Below, one piece after another: positions 57,235 to 64,000 of a stretch of DNA of 64,000 nt. Within the stretch, counting starts at the first letter, position 1, and the number at the start of each line of letters is the position of its first letter. The translations under genes and the position numbers were made by a program. Where the stretch lies: the NCBI GenBank assembly GCA_934045075.1, contig OW203734.1, forward strand, positions 12,770,016-12,834,015. The letters run 5' to 3'. Below the pieces are notes generated by a model. The model searched no databases. It was not told the origin of the DNA and saw only the letters and a list, made by a program, of their open reading frames with translations. Source of the DNA: Yponomeuta sedellus. Taxonomy: Eukaryota > Arthropoda > Insecta > Lepidoptera > Yponomeutidae.

Positions 57235-57700
57235 ACCCTTTTGTATGTCTACACTGCTGGGGCACAGGTCTCTTCCTGCATCGTAGGAAGGTTAGGCCAT
57301 ACTCCACCACGGGGGCCAAGTCCGGGGTGGTGGAGGATTGTAAGACAGTGGCGGGCCATTGTCAGAAATTATCAAGCCACGCATAAGTCCTCTGACATGG
57401 CTTAACGAGCCGACACCATTGGCTTGGTGTGCCTTGCGAAGCACGGAAGCGCTCGGAAAAATGCCACTAGTAGTCACGGGAGGGTTACCCATCCAGCACC
57501 AGACCGCGCCTGTTCTAGCCTAGGCCAGGAGTAATTCAATTCAATTTATTTCAACGTAAATAATTTACATTCTGTTTGCTGAATGTCAAAGTACAATGTA
57601 ACATGAAAGTGAAAGCCGATATTCTGAACCTTATCACTTTAAATAGAGTCCAAAGCCAATGAAACCTGTATACTAGCTCTGCCCGTTAAAGGGTTAAAGT
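57235..57700 (-). mobile_element. 5S rRNA-derived SINE split by an insertion
   Basis: On the - strand the leader (GGCTTTGGACTC, AAGTGATAAGGTTCAGAAT) is cut from the head by about 85 bp (57,533-57,620, containing AATTTATTTCAACG). The head has GGTGCTGGATGGGTAACCC and the body ends GCAGGAAGAGACCTGTGCCC. The leader begins near CCTTTAACGGGCAGAGC at 57,700, giving the likely 5' end of the family. Confidence 0.7.
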
Positions 57701-58676
57701 AGGCAGTCATCGTCTTTTTAAAGTTTAATTACGTCCAGAATTACGAAAACCGGTACTGAACGTAATATTAGAGTCAAATTTAACGATCCACGTGCGAAAC
57801 AGTTATTAGTTGTAATAATAATTCCGTTATTTAGCGAAATTAGCATACGTTACCTAAGTAGTCTAGGCAACAGTTTGCTGGCAATAGTCATTAAGGCTGT
57901 TTTCACTTCTTACATTATCGCTTGCTCAGACATTCTTACTTTTTTTTAGAATAAGTACAAATACTGTCTTCAGGAGTGGTCAAAAGCGCTTTTCCGATAT
58001 TTTATACATTATTTATTACACTTTATATCCACTTTGGAAGAAAAAAAAGACTCAAAATTATGAATAAAAAAAACATTTTACGCCAATTTCTATATTAGAA
58101 ACTAAAGGTCTTATTTGTAAGAACAGGATTCCTCTAAAGTATTCCTTAGAGACAGTTTTGTTTATTCTGTGGTGACGTTTTGTCCTTGTAAAATCTACAC
58201 CAGACTGTTTTGATCAGCATTTTGTGCTTTACGTGTTTTACGGAATCGTGTTTTATAAAGAAGACGAGCGAGATGGATGCCAGAGGGAAGAGCAGCCTTA
58301 AAGAATACCCAAAATTGCGTTTACGCAATAGTGAGCTCCATTTTCATTAACATATTCAACAATAACATTTTAATGCGGTAACCAAGTTTGGCAGTTTGGT
58401 GTTGCTGCCGATCTAGAGCTAACTTTGTATTTATCTGCTTGTTGAAACTCTTTGGAGTCATTTTATGATATTTGTATATTTTCCTTTCATTGTCTTTTCT
58501 CTCTCATGTCTCATTCTGTAATATTTTATACCACCAATTTTCCCATTTGTTCTGCTATTTTCGATTATACTTAATACTACCTGTTTTTCTTTTTAAGTTT
58601 TCTTAATTACAATTCTCTCTTCAACACTGACTGTGTATGTGGCTGGTTATCCAGATATGTGTTTCTAACGATTCGC
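57701..58676. other. Intron sequence, nothing assigned
   Basis: No coding or repeat structure is recognised. Confidence 0.4.
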
Positions 58677-59043
58677 AGTTAATCACGCGCTCCTTAGGTC
58701 CAATTTGCGGAAAGTAGCCAAGGAGCTTGGAAAGCCTTGATGGGATTTTTCCCACGCTGCCGTCTCTCTATTTTATATCTAAGTACTATGCATCTGTATC
58801 GTATTCACTACTGTGCATAATACTGTGTTCGTACTCACAGTTGGCGCGCCTTGCTGGGGTCTCCCTCGCTAGCGTAAAACAGTCTGTCATCTATATATCT
58901 ACACTGTATCAAATCCACTTATGTGCATCATACAGTGTTCGTATTCACTCACAGTTGACTACGTGCTCCTCTGGTCCAACTTACGGGAAATGCCGCAGGA
59001 ATTTCTTCTGGCGGGCCTTGCTTGGGTCTTCCAAGCCACCGTC
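58677..59043 (-). pseudogene. Three decayed tandem copies of the first GRAM exon
   Basis: On the - strand, 59,043-58,953 reads PSKARQKKFLRHFP, a stop (TAA at 58,983-58,981), then VGPEEHVVN and an intact GTGAGTGA donor. At 58,885-58,839 only ASEGDPSKARQ remains before the donor. At 58,770-58,677 KIPSRLSKLLGYFPQIGPKE and RVIN are open but the donor GT has become GC. The intron between them (ACACTGTATC, GTGCATAATACTGTG) is repeated too. The live exon lies 1.2 kb upstream. Confidence 0.85.
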
Positions 59044-59120
59044 TGGCAGTCTGTCTGTCTATCTATCTATTAACCTACACTATATCATAGTTATATATAT
59101 TTAACGGGTCTAATCGCATA

Positions 59121-59482
59121 GGGGACCATCCACAAAATACGTCACACGTTAAGGGGGAGGGAGGGGGTCGACGAAGTGTGACATTGTGTGACGGGGGGTG
59201 AGAGGGGTTCTAACTTTCTTGACGTCACATTTCCAAACCTACGTGTTAAAACACGAACTTCGCACTATTAACGAAATAGTCAAAACATTTGCAACTCTTG
59301 ATATTAATAAAAACAGTTTCGGAACTGCTGTTTGAATTCAATAAATTGTAAATTTAAAATTGCAAAATATATGACGTCACACTAGGGAGGGGGGAGTCTC
59401 ACAAATGTGACAGACTGTGACAAGGACGGGGGAGGGTTCGAAAAATCACGAAATTCCTATGACGTAATTTATGGATGGCCCC
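59121..59482. mobile_element. MITE flanked by TA, Tc1/mariner-like
   Basis: The ends GGGGACCATCCACAAAATAC and TGACGTAATTTATGGATGG with CCCC are imperfect inverted repeats of about 24 bp, and TA lies on both sides (59,119 and 59,483). The interior has G-rich runs next to both ends. It carries no transposase. TA duplications fit the Tc1/mariner superfamily. Confidence 0.75.
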
Positions 59483-59724
59483 TAGTGAGTGTTGTGTGCC
59501 GGCCAGCTGCGAAAAATTAATAGTGACCGACTACCCACAATAATTGACTGTACTCGCCACTTCAGTCTACCCGAGACCACGACAACTGTAACGCTGCCAA
59601 AACGTCGGGAAATAAGGTAATTACGTTTTACCTAATACGAGTGTAACGGTGCAAACCTCTTTACACCATTCTTTATATTTTTTTCTTCTATCATTTTCAA
59701 ATATTAAAATTATGTCACACATTT

Positions 59725-59910
59725 CGAAATTTCCCTCATTTTCATCATTACCACCTCACACGTTGCTAGATCCGGCTATTTTACGTGCTTATCCGTTTTT
59801 ATCCAGTTTTTCTGTTTTATTATTGTAATAACAGTACCTATCTATAAATAAAGCAAAAGTTGAAGTCGTTCCAGTTTTTGTTATTTACAAAAGTTAAACA
59901 ACATTGCACT
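59725..59910 (-). repeat. Dispersed repeat of unknown family, copy 2
   Basis: On the - strand this reads AACTGGAACGACTTCAACT, AAACTGGATAAAAACGG and ATGAAAATGAGGGAAAT, matching 24,990-25,175 over about 180 bp with perhaps 15 percent change. Confidence 0.7.
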
Positions 59911-59920
59911 AGTAAATAAT

Positions 59921-60122
59921 TGTGGCGAGCACATGTCAACTCTGCGCGCGCACTATAAACTCCAATATTCCTGCATCGCGCAATCAAAGTGTTTCAATGA
60001 CATAGCATAAATATAACGTCCGACTAACAATAGTTGGACCGGCCGGCCGTCCCCAGGCATACGATCTGCCTGGCGGGAAATTTCCCTATATAGCGGAAGA
60101 GCACGATCCGCTCTTCCCTACA
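59921..60122 (+). mobile_element. LTR with adjoining primer-binding site
   Basis: The 202-bp stretch starts TGTGGCGAGCACATG and ends TTCCCTACA. It is followed at once by GTGGTGATCCCGACGCGA, which resembles the TGGTGACCCCGACG primer-binding sites of insect Gypsy-type elements. It is thus a 5' LTR with the start of its leader; no gag or pol follows because exon sequence of the GRAMD gene begins within 110 bp. Confidence 0.6.
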
Positions 60123-60226
60123 GTGGTGATCCCGACGCGATTAGATCCGTTAAATATATAACTGTATGAGTATCGCGAATCATTAAGAAATACTCCACAT
60201 CCTCCAATGTGTTCATATCCACTCAC

Positions 60227-60402
60227 AATTGAGCACGCGCTCCTCTGGTCCAACTTGCGGGAAGTGCCGCAGGAACTTCTTCTGGCGCGCCTTGCTGGGG
60301 GTCTTCCCCTCGCTGGCGTCGCTGACGCCGCCGCCGGTGGGGGCGCCGGCCGGGGGCGGCCGCACCGAGGGCGCCGAGTTGGACAGAGGTTTCACTGCTT
60401 GT
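60227..60402 (-). CDS. GRAMD2-like, first exon in view (start of GRAM domain)
   Basis: The exon lies between CTCTTCCAG and GTGAGTGG. One base completes the upstream codon; then 58 codons read QAVKPLSNSAPSVRPP, a Gly/Pro/Ala-rich stretch, SEGKTPSKARQKKFLRHFP and QVGPEERVLN, with one base left to form tyrosine with the next exon. The F-x-x-x-F-x-x-x-P-E-E-x-x-L pattern opens GRAM domains. The part coding for Gly/Pro is about 85 percent GC. Upstream exons, including the start codon, are not identified in the remaining 3.6 kb. Confidence 0.88.
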
Positions 60403-60495
60403 CTGGAAGAGAGGTTAGGGTGGTATTGTACGGGTTGCAAGGATATGATCAACTAAAACGAACTATCTGAAAAAAATATTTAAAAAAATAAAAGA

Positions 60496-61067
60496 ACCCG
60501 ACTGCAGTGATAGATCAACTGAAAGGGAAAAAACAGTACCGATTCTATAAACGGTTTGTTTACATGTAGACCAAAGCCGAAATTATGTATACACATGTAT
60601 AAATCGAATAGAATAAATCAAATATAGCAGCGCCATGTAGTGACTAAAAGTGGTACTTAAATTGCTTAGAAGTGAATGTTATTTTTTATTCCGTTGGTTC
60701 TCTATTAATGCTGATTTTATGTAAACTACGACATCCGCAAAATTCTGTTTTAAATACTTCACACCTTTTAGGCGTAGTTCAACAAAATTAGGATTCGAAT
60801 TCAATGAACTAAATATAACAGCGCCATCTAGTGGCTCCTAGCTGTACTTTAACGAAGCTTATTAACGTTTTTAATTTTTCGTCACGGTTCTGATCGCATA
60901 ATTCTGATTTTATATAGCCTATGACACCCGCGCAAGGATGCCGAATCGAATGACACCTTATTTAACGAAATCTGACCATTGGTTAAGGAGTTATGAGGGA
61001 ACATAGAATCGGACATACATACGAACTAAACACATTACCATCCTTTTGGGCTTCGCCGCAGTCGTGT
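60496..61067. mobile_element. Non-autonomous element with short inverted ends
   Basis: ACCCGACTGC at the left and GCAGTCGTGT at the right form 10-bp near-perfect inverted ends. Inside, AGCAGCGCCATGTAGTG (60,628) and ACAGCGCCATCTAGTGG (60,818) repeat. The 570-bp piece has no coding frame. Confidence 0.55.
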
Positions 61068-61149
61068 AAAAAGTGAAGACGTTTGGAGTCACTGGCTGGT
61101 TGGAAAAAGAGAAGAAATTGTTGAATGTTTTCATTACTTATATAGAAAT

Positions 61150-61266
61150 GCCAGATGGTCTGACGACCTGGTTACGATGGCGGGGAGTCGCTGGCTGCGG
61201 GCGGCACAAGACCGGAAAGCTTGGAAAACCATGAGGGTTAAGTCTAAGTCCTGCAGTGGGCATTAA
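61150..61266 (+). pseudogene. RTE-type LINE C-terminal end, + strand
   Basis: An open frame reads ARWSDDLVTMAGSRWLRAAQ, then DRKAWKTMRV and ends CSGH with TAA at 61,264-61,266. A (GATGAT)-like tail follows. It shares RWSDD-V-AG-RW-R-AQDR with the fragment at 3,396-3,546 but differs enough to be another RTE subfamily. Confidence 0.8.
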
Positions 61267-61343
61267 ATGGCTGCTGATGATGGTTATGGTATGATACCGA
61301 CATAATAATATCACAAGTGTAAGCAAAAAACTGTATCAAAACT

Positions 61344-61419
61344 TTAAAAACCTATTTAGAGGCTAAAAATCATAGCACGGGTTAGTGCATTAAAAATAAA
61401 AAATAAATAGTATAATGTT
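61344..61419 (+). mobile_element. Miniature snap-back element with 8-bp target duplication
   Basis: TCAAAACT lies at 61,336-61,343 and 61,420-61,427. The 76-bp piece joins TTAAAAACCTATTTAGAGGC directly to AGCACGGGTTAGTGCATT and an A-rich tail. It is the same internal deletion form as 16,296-16,379, on the opposite strand, which confirms both ends of the family. Confidence 0.85.
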
Positions 61420-62189
61420 TCAAAACTGTTTTTGCCAATTAGATATTTCGGTTTGGTTCTGCACTGAAGCATATAAATGAAAATGTAGGCAGAGCATTCG
61501 GTCTGGGGCATAGATATGTATATTTTACTGGCGTGTCTGGGGACAGAACGGACCGTGAACTGTGGTGGTCACCAAGTGGCGTCTAAGGACGAATAGACAA
61601 TCGGTTTTAGCCCTTTACCCGGTAGTGGCATAACAGTTGCCAACTTAAATTGAATCTTATCAATTTATTAAAAAGTACAATACGTTTAAAATTATGCTAG
61701 CTCTACTGCTAGCGCTAATGGTTAAAGAGTTAGACCAGCGAGCGACCCAATCGATCAACGAAGATTGGCTTGAGAAGTAGCAGCAGATTCTAGTATAGGC
61801 TGAACATATAAATTGAGTAAAGAAAACCATGCAATCAAATCAAAAAGGTTTTATTCAAAGCAGCACAGAAACTGCGACTTAATTAATGTTGTTGGCGACG
61901 GACCTTTTTTAATGTTTTATTTTGACTTTTTGTAGGTACATATTGTCTTTTTTACTTATGTCAGTTTTTAAATTTAGGTTCTGTCTGTTCTAGCATTGTC
62001 TTGTAAAATATTATTGAATAAACACGGATTTATGAATAAAATATTTATCTATTATTAAAACAGAAGAGTAGGGCACCATACGGTGCATAACAAATGTTAC
62101 AAGTTAAAGTAGATGTCCATTTCAAAATCTAGATAATTTTGGAGAAAAATGGACATAATGGACATATTCCAAAGTCCTTAATATACATT

Positions 62190-62285
62190 ATCAACATCAT
62201 CATTATAATCAGCCAGTGTTAGTTCACTGCCGGACATACGAGTATACCTCTCTCAAGATAAACCTCCGAGCCCGAACTGAGCTCG
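62190..62285 (-). mobile_element. LINE 3' tail fragment
   Basis: On the - strand the sequence runs GGTATACTCGTATGTCCGGC, AGTGAACTAACACTGGCTGA and then (ATGATG)-like repeats, the form of an RTE 3' end. Confidence 0.5.
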
Positions 62286-62600
62286 ACTTAATTAACAGAA
62301 TTATTATAAAACAAAAGATATGAATATTCTTTATTGTATACCAGAGCACGTATTATAAAACATGTAAAGATACAAAGTACATTTGGCGGCCTTATTGCTA
62401 AAAGCAATTTCATCGAATTTGCTTTAATTCCAAACAGCATTCAGGCAAACGAAACCGAAGACAAGAAGCAGGAAACAAAAACTAATATAGGCCGTCATTG
62501 AGACAATAGCGTTACTGTCAAGGTCGGGATCAAAGAGATTACGTACTTTTTAAGTGGAACGGGAAACACACATTCAGCGTAATAACGTCACGCACGTGTA

Positions 62601-62826
62601 ATTACAATCTGTTAGCTTTTAGAATATACCTCGGGCACTAGAGTAGGCTTCGGTTTTCGCCGAAAGCGAACACGAGTGTAATACTACTTCCTGCTGTGTA
62701 TAAAAGTTTTCTACACTATTTTGAAAAGTTATGTAAAATTAAGTGTCATATTAGTTCCGATATTTATATTACACGAATATATCCGATAATAGCCGAGGTA
62801 TATTCTAAAAGCTAATAGACTGTAAT
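62601..62826 (+). mobile_element. MITE with about 30-bp inverted ends, copy B
   Basis: It begins ATTACAATCTGTTAGC and TTTTAGAATATACCTCGGG and ends CCGAGGTATATTCTAAAAGC and AGACTGTAAT. The interior matches copy A at 23,266-23,480 in reverse order and contains the 16-bp near-palindrome CGGTTTTCGCCGAAAG. Confidence 0.8.
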
Positions 62827-64000
62827 TGGATGAGAATATAGCGTTTGGCTGGGGGGTCGGCGGCTCTATAGCTTCATTTTTATATTAACATTTCGACTTG
62901 GAGCAAAATTTTCTCGATTCGAAAACACTTTATTACTATAAACAAAGGACTCAAAGTAAGTCTCTTATCGCATAAGACGGCAGTCAATCTTAATCATTAT
63001 ATTGCCATAAATTGCAGCTGGTTACGGGTTTTTCGTTTTAAATAACATTCCGGTGTGTAATTATATCCGATATCAGCTCATGTATTAAATGTTTCATGAT
63101 ATTGACATTGTATTTTTTGAGCTTGAACAAAAAGTTGTAAAATTGTAAAAAATACAGTATCCAATAATATAATCTGCCAGATGGTGGCCTTATCACTTAA
63201 AGTGATGTCTTCCAGACAATCTTTTGTTGGACAAGAATATGTTGATTTATTATATCTGTTTACGTCTCCCCACACCCGCCACCTAACTTTATTTTAAGTG
63301 TAATGTAAAAAAATCTGAACAAAGCGAAGCGTTCCGCGACAAAGAACAATTCCGTAAAAAAATAAACAGTTTTTAAGATAGGTATTGATTTTTTGACAGT
63401 GATGTGAACCGGTTCTAACCAAAACCGTTAAAACCCCGCTTTTTATAAAATATTAGTTAACTTTACTTTACAAACTTAACTTTATTTTATCACTGCATTT
63501 TTGTTACTTTTCATAAATATCGTAAGATTTTGATAAAAACAAAATAACTAAAAGTACCTAAAAACCATTTTATTGTAAAAGTAATCCCGTTGCAATAAAT
63601 TTCACGCCACCGTATCCCTGCATGCGCTGTCCTCATTTTATTATTACGTAAACTTTCCTGTAGAACTTGTTCTACGGAAACCAGTACAAGGCAGTAAAAC
63701 CACGAGGAAGCATGAGTAAAGACCCGTCTACGCAGAATTTGGAACGTTAAAATGAGTAACAGCGGTGGGAATATCCAGTCAATCTGTTAGCTTAAGGATC
63801 TGCCACAAGAATTTAAATGAACGTAGCTGAAAATGGATTTAACGTAGAACGCAATGCCCTAGTAAAGTTGGCAAACCTAAATATCGCAACAACGCACTTA
63901 TTCATAAAGATTATTGTGGCAGTATTTTATTGCAGTTTTGTTATCACCCGAAGCTTCACAGCAGGGAAAGAATGATTTTTTTTACAAAATACTGGCCTCT
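62827..64000. other. Gene-free sequence at the right edge
   Basis: There is no exon of the GRAMD gene that I can recognise, and no named repeat. Confidence 0.4.

Larger units (their letters stand above)
41072..60402 (-). other. GRAM-domain membrane protein gene (GRAMD2-like), seven coding exons, 5' end missing
   Basis: The exons, in transcript order, are 60,402-60,227, 52,645-52,542, 48,852-48,655, 48,225-48,069, 46,981-46,812, 42,149-42,021 and 41,182-41,072. All junctions are GT-AG and keep one frame for about 347 residues. The product has a low-complexity N-terminal part, a GRAM domain spread over the first three exons, an acidic/serine linker, one transmembrane helix (ILIGAALLLALSALWLA) and a short cytosolic or lumenal tail. 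That order without a VASt domain is that of GRAMD2A/2B, which sit in the ER at contacts with the plasma membrane and bind phosphoinositides. The start codon lies upstream of 60,402. Introns are packed with repeats. Confidence 0.85.

Overview
This is a stretch of animal nuclear DNA, most probably from a moth or butterfly. It is AT-rich. It has two genes split by GT-AG introns and a dense mix of LINEs (RTE, CR1/Jockey-like), tRNA- and 5S-derived short elements, Helitron-like pieces and MITEs of the kind that fill lepidopteran introns. The order is inferred from the style of the repeats and from the two proteins. No species can be named from what is visible.

Two host genes are supported and they converge. 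The last two coding exons of Efl1 (elongation factor-like GTPase 1, the factor that helps remove eIF6 from the 60S ribosomal subunit) lie on the + strand at 33,307-33,491 and 34,217-34,405. Seven coding exons of a GRAM-domain membrane-contact protein of the GRAMD2 type lie on the - strand between 60,402 and 41,072. All seven join in frame and end at a stop codon; the 5' part of the gene lies beyond the right side of the sequence I could assign. Three places in these genes carry decayed tandem copies of exon sequence.

Layout: 1-2.3 kb holds the remnant of a Gypsy-type LTR element. 2.3-13.4 kb is gene-free sequence with LINE, SINE and hairpin fragments. 13.4-20.5 kb is one composite insertion bounded by a 12-bp direct repeat: an inverted arm, a 5'-truncated LINE with a 657-codon open frame, and an array of 309-bp units that each carry a tRNA-like pol III promoter followed at once by a T-run. 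20.5-28.4 kb holds dispersed repeats. 28.48-30.19 kb is a perfect compound tetranucleotide array. 30.2-34.5 kb is Efl1. 35-41 kb holds a young tandem duplication, 5S-derived SINEs and the likely 3' UTR of the GRAMD gene. 41-60.4 kb is the GRAMD gene with repeat-filled introns. 60.4-64 kb holds more repeats.

The most interesting signal is the family behind the 13.4-20.5 kb composite. At least eight copies or relics occur here, and several are flanked by perfect direct repeats of different lengths (8, 8, 11, 12, 12 and 15 bp). Most complete insertions have a snap-back layout: an antisense copy of the tRNA-like region faces a sense copy. Variable-length duplications point to target-primed reverse transcription, by a LINE or a Penelope-like enzyme, rather than to a cut-and-paste transposase. 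The family was active both before and after the LINE entered the array, because a miniature copy sits inside the LINE's 3' UTR with its own 12-bp duplication.
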